Counted from the stretch's first letter, positions 21,741 to 34,155 are shown. The stretch: DNA of 64,000 nt from Elephas maximus indicus (GCF_024166365.1 NC_064820.1:133010001-133074000); one strand, 5' to 3'. Notes: a model not told the origin generated them from the letters alone. Numbers and translations: made by a program.

Positions 21741-23490
21741 TATTCAATATACTGTGTCATTATTAAAGATTTGGATTTACAAAATGCTACCTGAAAACAA
21801 AACCCATTTAACAGGCCATTGTCCCCAGGGCCATTTCTGCTGCCTGGACAGGGGTCTTCAAGTGTGAAGTCTGTTTGAATGACATTTGTAGTTGCCCTTT
21901 GGGTACTCAGAAGAACTTATAACCTCGAAAATTACTGGTTGAATGATATCATTTTCTGTGACAAAAGAAACATAACTGTGTTTTTATACTAAGCATTAAG
22001 TTTGGGCATCCGTTATTCTTGTTTTATAAACACTTATTTATTGACAATGAATGTGTGAACAGATAAACTTCATTTTAATCATTAAACATGTGCCAAGAAA
22101 GTCCTATATTCGCAGATACTCTCTTGGGGCTAAATGCAGTAGAAAACCCACAGTGAAATAAATCCTGTGATGTGTTACTTTGTATCAGGAAAAATCAGTT
22201 TATAAGAGACTAATCTGTGTAGCAGGTAAACTAATATTTTTTTCCAGAGGAACACACACCTATATTTAGCACAGTTTCACCGGCTTAAGTTGTACCATTA
22301 AGCGCCAAGATGCAACTTGTGCTTACTGTTTTTAAAATAACAATATGGCTTTCTCTTTTCACTTGATAATGATCAGAATTATTTGTGTGAAACACAGCAG
22401 TGTAATACTTTACATAACGGCCATAAATAACCTCTCCTAAAATGCATTTTTGCTTTTATACCTCAGTGAAGAGCTCTGTTTGAGTAAATGACCCATCCTT
22501 GAATCCTGTACACACAGAGATCAGCACTGGGCTGTTGTTTTAATAAACTGGAAGTCTGCCAATGTGCTCTGAGAAGAGGACAAGGACATTAATGTTAGCA
22601 TGCAATCTAGCCCGTGTTTGGATTTAAGACGGAATTTAATCTTTTTTCTCCTTTTCTCCTCCCCTTCCCCCCTTGGCGGTTCTTTCTTCTCTTGATGATA
22701 CACAGTCTCTTCACACGGAGTTAACTCAAGCTATCTTAAACAGCATGAATTAATAAATGGTGGCGTTTTTTAAAGGGGAGGCATTCACAAACGTCGGAAT
22801 GTGGAACATTTAAAATTCTTTCTATGGTACTTCATTTAAGAGAGTGGTGATTAATGAGTTTATGTTATCTATCAAAATGCTTCCACCATGCTGCTGATGT
22901 GACACGGGATTTATGGTCACGAAAAGCCTGCAATCCATCCCTGGTATCTAAATCTATCGGCCCTACATTCATACAAAAAGCACTAGATGATATATTTGTA
23001 GCTGTCTGAAAGCAAGACCATTTTTAAGAGATTATGTACTGCCAAAAAGGAATATTCTTACAATACAGGAAAGGGAACGATTTCCTTTTTCAACCTATTT
23101 TTGCTCTGCCAAGCATCATATTACAGATATTAATCTCTCCCTGGAAAAAAATAATAATAATAATGAGCAGATAACGATCACGTGATTAGACTAGCAAGGC
23201 TCGGTGTGAATTCCTATAGTTTTCTTGTGACTTCTTTGATATATATTTGCTAAGGGTCACACAGATTTTCACTGAGAGAATTCATAATTCCTCTTTGTGG
23301 TTCAGGTTTCAGAAAGAGAAAATCCACTAGTATCTCACATTAAAACTCACTTGGTTCCATCTGTCAGACAAGAGAATTCCAAAGAGCCCAATAAAAAGGC
23401 TGCATCCATTCTCAGCAATTGGAGGGAAACATAGCATCATCCATCACCCCTTCTTTATGCAGCAGATATTTCTGCAAGAACTTCCATGCC
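21741..23490. other. Repeat-poor noncoding stretch
   Basis: 1.75 kb with no SINE, LINE or LTR that I can name, only (AAT)n at 23148-23164. AT-rich, non-repetitive texture with TAAT-type motifs. Candidate conserved noncoding DNA by absence of repeats only. Confidence 0.45.
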
Positions 23491-23696
23491 GTTGTTGTTA
23501 TGTGTCCCATCAAGTCAATTTAGACTCATAGCAACCCTGTAGGACAGAGTAGAACTGCCCCATAGGGTTTTCTAGGCTGTAATCTTTACAGAGCAGATCA
23601 CCAGGTCTTTACTCCCTGCAGAGTGGCTGGTGGGTGCCAACTGCAGACCTTCAGTTACCAGCCAAGCGTTTAACCATTGTGCCACCAGGGCTCCTT
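23491..23696 (-). repeat. AfroSINE, long form
   Basis: Starts GTTGTTGTTATGTGTCCCAT (RTE-like tail, antisense), has the long middle segment GTAATCTTTACAGAGCAGAT, and ends at the head GTGCCACCAGGGCTCC. Confidence 0.93.
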
Positions 23697-23988
23697 AGAC
23701 CTTACATAGAGGATAAAAACACTTTTTCAAACACTGCCTACATCTTGCTTTCCAATGTCCTTTGAAAATGGTGACCAACCATAGAAACAATGCTTTTCAT
23801 TATGACATGGGTACGTGAATATATCAGAGAGACAGGAGATTAGGGTTCCCAAGCCTAGGTCTCTCAAAACTCTAAAGGGTGTTGATTAGCTGCAAGATGT
23901 GCTGAAAGAAATTTGTTTGTGCAAATAGGACAAATACTGAATTTTGCAAATGATTTACTTTAAAAAAAAAAAAGTCACAAGATCAACT

Positions 23989-24031
23989 ATTGTTGTTAGT
24001 CACTGATTCCAACTCATGGCGACCTCATGTA
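23989..24031 (-). repeat. SINE/RTE 3'-end relic
   Basis: ATTGTTGTTAGTCACTGATT followed by CAACTCATGGCGACC is the antisense 3' end only, preceded by an A-run at 23962-23973. Confidence 0.65.
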
Positions 24032-26127
24032 TATCCATAAAGTCTCAATCTCCATTACTTATGCTCTGATACATTTTAATGAATAGAAGAAAAGGGGGAG
24101 GAGCTACAAGAAGCAGCCTCAGAGATTTTTACATCACCCTGGTTGCATCTTTGCGAGTGTGCTTCACTTGTGAACATAATCATGTGTAATATATGCCCTA
24201 GTGGAGGAGGTAGAAAAACCACCATGCTTTACATCAGGAGGACCCCGTTACATTTTTGTATTCTTACTTTGTGGATAATCATTTAATCAGGGTCATCTCC
24301 ATGTCAGGCATTTTGGCGCCTATATTTTAACATAATCCATTTTTGTGTGTTTTGGAAAGCAGACAAAGAGCCCTGTAGTGGAATATTTTTTTAAGGCAGT
24401 ATTTCTACCTCCAGAGAGTGGACACAAGCTTAGTGTGTTCCAGAAACAGCACAGACTTGTATTTCTTTGCCGTTTCCTTTCTGCTTTTGCTACTTCTCCC
24501 TTGGAGAGATGTGAAGGATTTAGAAACACAGCTAAAGAGAAAGGAATCCCGGAGGCCACTAAAGGCGAGTGGTAACAAGCAAGTGTGTGTGTTCTGTTGT
24601 ACAGTGTTGGGTTTGAAGGGAGGTGGGGGAGACTTGTTAGAATCACAAAAACTGCCTGCACAGCAGATAGATTCTCCTCCCCTTCCTCCCACTACTAACA
24701 CTGTAGAAAATGCCATCTATCAAAGTGTTCTTAAAAGCAGTCCCTGATGATGTTGGAATAAAAAGGCTGTTATGACAACTGTGAGGAAGGAGGAGCCACT
24801 TTCTACCCAGCTGCCTGTCAAACGGGGTGTCAGAGAACCTTTAGATTAGCAGGGTCATGCCAAGAACCTGACTCCCAGTTGAGAGGCTGTCATTCTGCTC
24901 CCTCCCCGCCCTTCATCCCCAGAGGCCCTCAGGCTTGGCCCTTAGGGTCAAAGTCACAGAAGGGGAAATGTCATTCCCTATTGCTTATGTTGGTCTTGTA
25001 TTATTTTTCTGGTCTCAGTATTTCTGGCCTCATTGGTCTTAGTCTGGCCCAAGCAACACAAACATCTTGTTCAATACTCTTAGATGGCCAAGTTTAGAGA
25101 AAAAAATGATGAGCCAATTTCAAGTTTGAAAAGCTACTGTTTTTAGAAAGTTTACACTGAGGTTGGTTTCAGTTTTGAAGAAATATTGTAATGTCAACAT
25201 TATTGTCCCTAATACATTGTTTGCCTCGCTGGCTCTCAATATTAAAAAGCAATTAATAGTTTTGCTTGTTTGTTTTGTTTTTCCAGCTTGGCTTGAAATT
25301 ACCATTCCCTTATCAAGGGAGGTCCTTTCTCCTATTACCAGGGAGAAAGAGAAAAAAAGGTTACCTTTGTTATGTAACAAGAAGGTAGAAATGCTTATAA
25401 GAAAACAACTTTAACTGCTTCAATTTAGTAAGACAAAGGGAATAAAGAAAACAGACACTCATTTCAAGCAGACCATCAAACTTTGCCTCCTCAAGCACAG
25501 GCAGAAGGAATAATCAAGCTGCAGAAATAACTAAAAGGAAAAGTATGCTATCCACTGAAGGGTAAGTGTCTGGAGATTCCTCACTGAAGTCCCTGCCACC
25601 ACACACATTCAGAATTCTCTCCATGATCTGACAGTAGGGGAAAAAAGCAGTGGTGCCTTGTCAAGCCATATTGGAACCTGAGGCAAAAGGAAACACCATA
25701 ATACCGGTCCTGTCTTTAATTAAAATTTTGATATTTTATTCACCATGTATTCTTTGCATTAGTTTTGATTTTTTAATATTGAATTAAAATATTAATTATC
25801 TTAATTATTGAAATTTTGGCAACCTCTTAATTTGACACCCAAGGCAAGTACCTCACTAGCCTCACTCACCTCACCCTAGTACTGACCCTGCTTTCAGGGA
25901 AAAATGAAACAAAACAGAAAACTGAGTCAAGGACATCAAGTGGTTTTCTTAAATTTAGCAAGCCTAAATGGACATAAGGACTAAAGACTAGTTTTTAATT
26001 GTTGGAGTCAACAACACTCATTGTTTTCTGAAACATGCCAAAGTTCTTAGGAGTCTGAAATATTTTAAGTAGGTAAAATATTTTAAGATGATATACAGGA
26101 ATTTTTCTTTCCTACCAAAAATAATAA
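24032..26127. other. Unassigned noncoding stretch
   Basis: Overlapping open frames of 76-113 codons on both strands at 24320-24747 look like chance in GC-moderate DNA and show no domains. 25640-25890 has an AT-rich piece ending TTGACACCCAAGGCAAGTA, possibly an old unassigned repeat. No gene is supported. Confidence 0.45.
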
Positions 26128-26138
26128 TCCCTTACTTG

Positions 26139-26309
26139 GAACCCCTGGTGGTGTAGTGTTTAAGTGCTACAGCTGCTAACCAAAAGGTCAGCAGTTCGAA
26201 TCCACCAGGTGCTCCTTGGAAGCTGTATGGGGCAGTTCTACTCTGTCCTATAGGGTCGCTATGAGTCAGAGTCGGCTGGACGGCAGCAGGTTTGGGTTTT
26301 TTGGGTTTA
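26139..26309 (+). repeat. AfroSINE, short form, with target duplication
   Basis: Intact head (ACCCCTGGTGGTGTAGTG), B-box-like CAGTTCGAATCCA at 26192-26204, body GGGGCAGTTCTACTCTGTCC, tail GGTTTGGGTTTTTTGGG. The flanks TCCCTTACTTG (26128-26138) and TCTCTTACTTG (26310-26320) differ at one of 11 bases. One of the better preserved copies. Confidence 0.96.
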
Positions 26310-26320
26310 TCTCTTACTTG

Positions 26321-27069
26321 TTGCCAGTAGTGCTTCACACAGCCAAGAGTCTGACATCCATGACTCAGAGGGAGGACATATGTACCCAGAATAAAGAAGC
26401 GAATTGAATGGCTAGAGACGTTTTGTAAGTTACAGCCGAGAAAATCCAAAAAGCTATAGCTTTCAGTGTAAGGGCCAAGTAACGAGAGGGTAGAGACTTT
26501 TTTCAATTGCAAAAGTTTGACTTTTAATATTAAACAAAACCTTAAACACTCAGGTTTATACCTTAAATCACGCAATGGGTCAAATGTGTAGTAACATAGG
26601 ATCCATCATTTTTCCACCTGAAATTAAATAAGAGTAGATGGCAAAAGAACAACCTTAGGGAAAGTAATGAAATGTAGATATTGGTAGGTATCTTAGAAAA
26701 TCCCATTAAAGGATCAAAACCTTTAGGAAGTGTGGAAATGCTAAGAATGTACCAGAACATCAGAGAGAAAAAAAAAAGAAGGTGGTGTTTTCTGAAACTC
26801 CACTTTCCAGACTGAGAGACTCTATACCACAAGGAGAACTTCACAATTACAACAATCCACAGGATTCAGGGTGCAGAAATGAAAATTTCTTTATTTCTCT
26901 GTAGCTAAATTGAACCAAACTTTGGAACCTCCATATGTGTGGTAGAAAACTTAAACTTGTCAAGATAAGTCCTGCCACATCCCACTTAGAATATGTTTCA
27001 TTTGTTACAAATTTCTGTTAATTCTGTGCTCGTAAACTGTTTTCCTGCCATGCCCCTCAAGTGTAACAA
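26321..27069. other. Unassigned noncoding stretch
   Basis: A 147-codon minus-strand frame (26132-26575) spans the SINE in antisense and continues into unique DNA. It has no domain and is judged chance. Confidence 0.5.
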
Positions 27070-27265
27070 TATATTAACAAATACTTAAGGCAGCATTTTT
27101 TTTACCTGCCAGGTATCAATTAACTCACTTAATTGTTACATCAACCCTCTGAGGAAGAGAGCGTTATTATCAGCACTTCAGAGAGCTAGAAACAGACACA
27201 GAGAGGCCAAGCTACTGAAGGTCTTATAGTTAATAAGTGGCAGGGCTGAGATTCAAATCATGTTT
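27070..27265 (-). repeat. MIR
   Basis: CAACCCTCTGAGGAAGAGAG, AGAGAGGCCAAGCTACTGAA and AATAAGTGGCAGGGCTGAGA are in antisense MIR order. Confidence 0.82.
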
Positions 27266-27584
27266 TTGACATGGCTCCTGAGTAATAGAAAAGCAGTAAT
27301 TGAGGGGCAGTTTTGGTGGATGGGTTCGAAGGAGACCTCACAGAGATGTCTGCCCAACAGCATGGTTTGGGGGCAACAGCTGAGAGCTCTGAATCCCTGG
27401 AGAGGGGGTCTGAAGTGGTTGAGAGTGGGCAGATGGTCCCACAAAAGCCTGGCAGCTGAGCTGAGAAAGGCAGAGACTGTGCTGTAAGACAACACACCAC
27501 AGCAGAATCGAGCAAGGAAACTGGACAAACTTTGAATCAGATGCATAGATGATAAGCCCCCAGGAACAGAGACTTAGAAAGCAG
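27266..27584. other. Unassigned noncoding stretch
   Basis: Overlapping frames of 75-97 codons at 27253-27546 lie on both strands, without domains. No gene is supported. Confidence 0.45.
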
Positions 27585-27800
27585 GGAGGTAGTATAGCAT
27601 AGGGGTTAGGAACTCCTACTCTGGAAAAGGCTCCATGGTCAGAATTCCATCTTTGTCACTTACTATGTGATTTTGGGCAATTTTATTTCCTGGTGCCTCA
27701 ATTTCCATACCTACAAAGTAAAAATAATAACATCGTATACCTATAGGATTAAATACATTAACTTATTTAAAGAGCTTAGAATATTTCTCAGCAAGTATAT
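27585..27800 (+). repeat. MIR
   Basis: GCATAGGGGTTAGGAACTCC, TTTGTCACTTACTATGTGAT, TTTTGGGCAATTTTATTTCC, CTCAATTTCCATACCTACAA are in sense MIR order. Confidence 0.82.
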
Positions 27801-28249
27801 TATAAGTAATTTTTGCTACTATATCATTATTCCTGAGAGGAACGGCAGAACACAGTATGGGAAACTGAACTTTTAACAAATGAAACCGTTATAAACCAGA
27901 TGTGACTGAGTTTACCCTGCCAAGTTTAAGTTTTCCACCATAAAAAAAAATAGAGATTCCAAAGCTAAGTTCAGTTTAATTAAAGAGGTATAAAGGAACT
28001 TACATTTCTGTAACACTGCATCTGTTATGAGACTATTCTCTCTGGTTCCCTCGTGTTTCTATACATCTTGCAAGCAGAAGCACTGATTGTCTTTTTTCTG
28101 GACTGTACTTTCAAGGGCATTTATACAGCAAAAAGCCTTGGAAAACAGAGGTAGTATCTTCCTCAGAAAAAAAAAAAGAGGACAGGCTTTTTTACTATCC
28201 AGTAAAAAAAGGATGGTTTCTTCTTGTGCAGCAAAGTTCAACTAGGCTT
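27801..28249. other. Unassigned noncoding stretch
   Basis: No gene or named repeat is seen. Confidence 0.5.
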
Positions 28250-28530
28250 ACTGCCCATTATAAAAGGTTCAGGCTCCCTAAACTCAGTGTTCTTTTCCTG
28301 TAACAAAGCTCATTCTCTGTGCAAGTATCACCTGTCCCTATTTGCATAGTCCTGTGGGAAGCGGTGTTCAGGGAACGTGAGTAAATGCTTATTTTCTGGC
28401 AACTGCTACTATTGTGAATAATAAGTAGTCCTTTGTCTCTGGCCCAGTAGTTTCATGTTTTCTGCTAACATCCATGAAACCGTGGCAGGCTAACTTGTTA
28501 GTTTACAAGCAGAGTATAATCTCAGAACCT
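28250..28530 (+). repeat. Possible ERVL-type LTR 3' part
   Basis: TTGTGAATAATAAGTAGTCC, CTCTGGCCCAGTAGTTTC and CATCCATGAAACCGTGGCAG recall the 3' portion of an ERVL LTR with its polyadenylation region. Boundaries are not seen. Confidence 0.4.
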
Positions 28531-28610
28531 TCACATCCTATTTAGTATATTATCAATATCCTAATTTAATCAAAGTAAAGCAGTATAATTTAATATGGTC
28601 ATAAGAATAA

Positions 28611-28697
28611 TCCCCCCCCCCTTTTTTTTTTGCTTTTATAGGTTTTTCAGGATTTTGTTCTCAAGGTACTTAAATATACATATATATATATATATTT
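28611..28697. repeat. Low complexity: C-run/T-run and (TA)n
   Basis: Nine or more C followed by T-run at 28611-28631. Dinucleotide TA repeats at about 28676-28695. Confidence 0.9.
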
Positions 28698-30104
28698 CTT
28701 CATTTTATGTCCACAGTATGTCCTGTAAAAAGAGAAAAAAACACTTGTCTATTCTTAAGCAGTAGTTAAAGACTTATGCTGGTACCGCAAGCATCCAAAT
28801 GTGGTACACTCTGAATGCACACATAGTCCTGGGGTACACCATTACTGGAAGTAAGAACATTGCAGAATGCAGATTTTCAGAGTACAAATTCCATTTCACC
28901 ATTTGTGTATTCAGATGAGGTCATGGAATGAGAATGCATTCACATTTTAAACCCAGCTTCAAGATAGTACCATGAAGAAAGTAACAGCAAATGAAGAATT
29001 CAAGATAAGTATAACATCCATTATTTTATTATCTCTGATTAAAAATGCCAACTTGGGTGACATTTTTAAAATTATTTAAAGAAACAGAAAACAAATCACC
29101 TGATGGTTTTTTTTTAAAACCACACAATGAGATCATCAAAGCAAACATACAAGATATGTATTCACAACACCACAAACATTGAAGAAAGGAGTCAACGTTT
29201 TTCTCTAGCTCTATCCAAGCCTGGCCATTCTGGAATAACATGTTTCTGCCATGTGCCCGTTTGTGAATGACTTGTAGCAACTGACATCTAAAATAACTTG
29301 ATGGGGGTAATTAAACCTAACCAGTCTTGGCTACTTTCTCAAATGTCATAATAAAAGGGTAAAATTATATACTAGACATAGTTATTTTCCAAAGTGGGAA
29401 ACATAAAAATTTAGGGAGATGAATTATAATGTTATGACAGCAGTATTTTTACTGGGTAGACCAATGAATACCATGTTACTGAGACATTTCTCTTCATGCC
29501 CTGCTGTTGGGAGTTGCAGTTCCTCCCTGTTTTATTCCTCCTCCACTTTCCTTACTCAGTCATTATCAAATACCCCAATCTTGTTTAAATAACATGCTAC
29601 TTAACCTCTGTTTGATGTTGGGAATGTAGGGCTGCTGAAATTACAACCAAGAAGATATGAGAGAGTGTGAGAGAAAAATAGGCAGAAAGGAAAATAGAAA
29701 GAAATTTCATGTCTAAGCTTCATAATGACCAAAAATATTTTAAGTTCAAAGTTTGACATGTATTTCTGGAAGGAGGAAGCCAAACTAACAACATACATTT
29801 TAACCTGGTAAACCAGAAACGTGGGTAGCTGTTTATAGACTGAACATTTATTTCAGGATTTTTACACAGTTGTCAATATATTCTAGCTCACTGAATATTA
29901 CTGTACTGTACAACCAATACTTAAGGTTCTTCCATATAACTCTCCAAGAATCATGGAATTTGAAAGAAAATCCAGTACAGTGAATCTTAATCAGGATGCA
30001 CTTTGTAATCACTTTTGGAGTTTTCAGTCCTGCTTATACTAAATTTTTTTTTATACTAAAAGTCTGTCTTTGAAAAAGTTTTTTGGTGACTCCAATAGCA
30101 CTCA
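28698..30104. other. Unassigned noncoding stretch
   Basis: AT-rich. No gene and no confidently named repeat in 1.4 kb. Confidence 0.45.
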
Positions 30105-30960
30105 CTGAGAATGACTGATCTTGGTTGTATTAGTTGGGGTGTTTGTGGTTGCCCAGAAGAGATATGCATAGATGACCTTCATAGTGGGAGATTATTAAAA
30201 GGATACACAAGGAATGCCATCTATTCAGCAATCTTTCTAAGTCACAGAGCTTTTAGAACTGGGATACACAGTGGGCTTCAGGGAAAAACAGAACAGTAGC
30301 TCAAAATGTTTGTAGAAACAAACTAAACTCGAGTGGCCCAACCTGTTTATCTAAGATTTATTTTTCCTAAGCGAAGGTAGGGCCAGTATTCTGCCACCAA
30401 TAAGGGGCACTTCTATTAACCAGGAATTCATGCTAAGCCACTTAATATGCCTCTACAATTTACAGTCCATGAATGCCTGCTTTGGTTTAAGTCCCATTAA
30501 CTAGTTCAATTGGTGCTCTTTTACTTACAAAAATAACTTATATCTAGCTAATGCCAAAGAGGTCTTTGTTGTCTGGCATATCCCAGTTACCAGCACTGCC
30601 CACCTAGGGCTCTAAAGACAGTGGTGTAAGGCCCAGAGTTAACAGGAACCAGAACTCAGATGAAGCAGATCTCTCTTCCCTGTGGTTGTCTGGATGCCAA
30701 CTTTTTCCTTAAGGCTGAAACTGTGGCTTCCAATACCTTACATCTTTCCTGCTCTGCCACCAGAAAGGAACATCTCCCAGTGATTATAAATAAAAATAAA
30801 TAAATTTCAAGAAAAGATTCTTATTGGTTGGCTTGGTTCGTGTGACCATTCCTGTAACCAGCGCGTCAGGGAACTAAGAGTGGCAGGTCCAATGAGACCT
30901 CTATGGTTGGCGCAGAGGAAAAAGTAGTTTCTCAAACAAAAAAGAGCGAATACTAAGCAG
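30105..30960 (+). repeat. Possible old LTR-like repeat
   Basis: Starts with TTGTATTAGTTGGGGTGTTT and contains GGGAGATTATTAAAAGGATA. Its end region GATTCTTATTGGTTGGCTTG precedes a CCAATGAG motif. The texture is LTR-like but ends and target duplication are not visible. Confidence 0.3.
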
Positions 30961-31099
30961 GCAAAGCAGTAGCTATCTATTGCCCTGGGAGAAAAGGTTT
31001 GGTATTACTGTACACTGTGTGCCATAAGCCATAGCAATAAGTACGTGAACCCCCCTGTGCTACATTACTTAATATGGCAACTGTGGGTGAGGCAGGCAC

Positions 31100-31240
31100 C
31101 TGAGTCTTATGGACTTGGTCCAACTCACTTTATTCAACAGATGAGGAGATAGAGGTTAGAGAAATAAAAGTTAATCCACACCCATGAATTCTACAAATAG
31201 CAGTAAGGAATAAATCCAGTTTGCTTCCAACACACATGTG
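31100..31240 (-). repeat. Possible MIR, diverged
   Basis: TCAACAGATGAGGAGATAGA then GGTTAGAGAAATAAAAGTTA resembles an antisense MIR core but is weak. Confidence 0.4.
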
Positions 31241-32299
31241 GTAAGGTGAACTGATATCCCTCTGAATATACGCACACAGGGTTTAGAGAGGGGTGATTGC
31301 AAGGTGAGATCTGCTGGTTAAGAGTTTTTTTGACCTAAACAAGGGCAGAGAGAGGGATAGGCATTTCTTAGACTGGTACTACTTCACAAAGTTAAGTCCT
31401 CATGACATTGTAGTACATTTAATGCAACCCTTTGAGGGAGCACCAGCCACAACCCTAAATGGGTTAGAGTTGATGCCCCTTATATTCTACTCTCCACCTC
31501 CACCCCACTCTGTAACCATCAGCCCAGCCCACTCTCTTCCCACCTCCCTGGCACAGAGCTCACTTGCTCAATCAGCTACTCTGTCCCCCTATCTTTCAAA
31601 TATTGAGCCATTTGTATTTATATAGCATTTTTAATTTAGAATCCTAGGTAACCAATAATCTTTCTTCAAATCTCATTAACTGATAGCAGTTTACTAGAAT
31701 ATAACCGTAAATTGGGAAGATGAAGTTTTTCTGTTAATGTATTAAATTGGGAGCTCCTGAGTTTGTTTTTTTCAGTTGTACAGAGAAATATAAAAAACTT
31801 AATCTCTTCTGGGCAGTGGCTGAACAATTTCAGGGTCACGCTCTCCTAGCCCCATCCCTACTTCTTGCCCAGGCCAGGGTAATCTAATTTCCAGTGTCTA
31901 GTTCTCACGCCACCCTCTGTCCCACAGGCCTCAGCTTGGGTGTAGATGGCTCATCTGAATTTAGAAGTGAGGCTGTCTCCATCTGGTATCCATTGTTCTC
32001 ATCCTACCACAAAGCCTCCTGCTGGCCAAAGTTCCTCTCAGCACTTGTAGGCCCCATCCTGGGGCCTAGGAACTCTCATCTAACTTCTCTGGACCATTCT
32101 GGGGCCATAAGGACTAGGTAGGGTTGTCCTTAGCCTGACTTTGTCATTGCTACTTTATCATGGCAGTGCCAGCTGCTCCAATGCCATGTGGCCTTGAGGC
32201 TGCTTTAAAAGTTTGAAGCCTCCTCAGGGTTCACCCTGACACCTGAGGCACAAAGTCTGCAGTGCTCAGATTCCATAAGATGTATCTACTCATTTCCTA
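31241..32299. other. Unassigned noncoding stretch
   Basis: GC-moderate, with short pro/ser-rich chance frames (31422-31625, 31894-32121). No gene is supported. Confidence 0.5.
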
Positions 32300-32324
32300 A
32301 ACACACACACACACACACACACAC
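32300..32324. repeat. (CA)n microsatellite
   Basis: About 12 uninterrupted AC units. Expected to be polymorphic in length. Confidence 0.97.
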
Positions 32325-32604
32325 TTGGAGCCTTGACTCCATTTTTCAGGCACCCATCAACATCCAACCTCTAACTAGTTTCCTCTAATCTCTACCTGTT
32401 GTTGAATCTCATTTTGGGAAGGAAAGTTACTGTTTTGTTTTTCTCCACACTGGCTCGTACTATAAATATCCTACAATCTTTATTCTTTAGATTTTGACGT
32501 TTGGTCTCTCAAATGAATTTTGGGAACCCTAAACAAGACCCACTCTGTCTCAAGCACTTAGCTCTTTCACACAAGAAACATTTTTTTTTTCTCATCCCAG
32601 ACTA

Positions 32605-32769
32605 AATCAAAAAGCCAAACCCACTGCCGAGTCGATTCTGACTCATAGTGACCCTATAGAACAGAGTAGAACTGCCCCATAGAGTTTCCAAGGAGCACCT
32701 GGCGGATTTGAACTGCTGACCTCTTGGTTAACAGCTGTAGCACTTAACCACTACGCCACCAGGGTTTCC
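32605..32769 (-). repeat. AfroSINE, short form, with 12-bp target duplication
   Basis: Tail AGCCAAACCCACTGCC, body AGTCGATTCTGACTCATAG, head CGCCACCAGGGTTTC. CATCCCAGACTA occurs perfectly at 32593-32604 and 32770-32781. Young, exactly bounded insertion. Confidence 0.96.
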
Positions 32770-33089
32770 CATCCCAGACTATGAACTCTAAATTAACAAA
32801 TCAACTTTGGCAGGTGCTAAAGGACCAGCTCATTATTTTTCAAACTGGCAAGTAAAGGGAAAAATATCAGAATTTATCTTGCCTTTCTATGTGATGTGTA
32901 CTTCACAGTAATGAAATAGTAGGTGGGAGAACTTTCTCTTTACAGAAATAGTCCAGCTTTTAAATGAAGAAGAAACGTTAGAATTACAATAACACCAGTT
33001 TGCAACAGCAAACTGAACATCAACAACCACAACCTATGCAAAAACAAGGATAGCCAGACATTCTGTGGCTATTGAAGGAAGAACACACT

Positions 33090-33720
33090 ACCACCTATGC
33101 AGTGTTCTTGCCAAAAACAAATACATAAGTCTGAATCTGATTATGTCTGGAACCTAGTTACAGGCAACACAGAGGACAAAGGAACATCTAAAACTATTCC
33201 TCAAAGATGGGATCAGCCTAATCTGGACTAGGGGAAACTCCACAGGACAAATAACCCACTTTCTTCAATATACAAATTAAAAAAGAGAGAAGGATGGGAA
33301 ACCTGCAGAATAAAAGAGATTTAAAAGACATATAAATCAATAGTAATCTGTAGGTCACATTTGGATCCAGGGTTAGGGGAAAAAAGCATTTTAAAAGACC
33401 TGACGTTTACAAGGTATTGTTTGAGATGATGTTATTGCTATTAAGGGATTATTGATATTTTGAAAGTGTGATAATGACATTGTAGTTGCATTTAAAAAAA
33501 GTCATTGTCTTTTAGAGATGTGTACTAAAATATTTGCAGATAAAACTATGATGATTAAGACCTGCTTCAAAACAATATGAGGCTAAATATAATCTGGGAT
33601 CTCGAATTGAATTCTGGAACAGAAAAAGGATGTTAGAGGAAAAAACAGGTGAAATTTGAATAAAGTTTAGAAAAATGGTTGAAATTTGAATAAGGTTTAG
33701 ATTTGATTTAGTTATATATT
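33090..33720 (+). repeat. Old L1M-type 3' region
   Basis: Contains GGGATTATTGATATTTTGAA, GTGTGATAATGACATTGTAG and TCTTTTAGAGATGTGTACTA, in the same order as the fragment at 41460-41885. Also holds an imperfect 30-bp tandem repeat (GAAATTTGAATAA at 33651 and 33681). Confidence 0.55.
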
Positions 33721-33739
33721 AAAAAGAAAAAAAAAAAAA

Positions 33740-33892
33740 CTCGTTGCCCTTGAGTTGGCTCTAACTCATAGCAACCCTATAGGACAGAATAGAGCTGCCC
33801 TATATATAGGGTTTCCAAGGAGCAGCTAGTGGATTCAAACTGCTGACCTTTTGATTAGCAGCTGTAGCTCTTAACTACTGTGTCACCAGGGC
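33740..33892 (-). repeat. AfroSINE, short form
   Basis: Preceded by an A-run (33721-33739). Body TGAGTTGGCTCTAACTCATA and head GTCACCAGGGCT. Contains an unusual 14-bp palindrome CCCTATATATAGGG (33798-33811) where sister copies have a shorter CCCATAGGG. Confidence 0.92.
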
Positions 33893-34155
33893 TATATACC
33901 AATATTAATTTCATTTTGACAAGTGTATCATGGTAATGTAAGGTATTAGTTATAGGGGAAACTGGGAAGTTTTCTATACTATCTTTGCAACTTTTCTGTA
34001 AATCTAAAATTACTCAAATAAAAAGCTTAGCTAAAAAATAATGGGGAGGGAAAAATGATGGTTGTTGAGAGTAGGTGATGAGTATAAGGGATTTACTATA
34101 CTACTCTGCCTACTTTTAAATTGTAAATTCTCCATAATAAAAAGTCAAATAATTT
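33893..34155 (+). repeat. Old L1 3' end(s)
   Basis: TGTATCATGGTAATGTAAGG, GGGGAAACTGGGAAG, TTTGCAACTTTTCTGTAAAT and ACTCAAATAAAAAGCTTAG are a typical L1M 3' terminus. A second similar end (TTCTCCATAATAAAAAGTC) follows at 34129. Confidence 0.6.

Noticed and set aside
24320..24747. Overlapping 103-113-codon frames on both strands
   Set aside because: Long frames on both strands over the same GC-moderate patch, no domain, no splice context.
26139..26210. tRNA-like sequence with A-box and B-box
   Set aside because: It is the head of a SINE, not a tRNA gene. The same head recurs in more than 20 copies and lacks a full cloverleaf.
26132..26575. 147-codon minus-strand open frame
   Set aside because: It runs antisense through an AfroSINE and into unique DNA. 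The end of the predicted protein is translated SINE sequence, so it is a chance frame.
31422..31625. Pro/Ser-rich 67-codon frame
   Set aside because: No domain, ordinary C-rich intergenic sequence.
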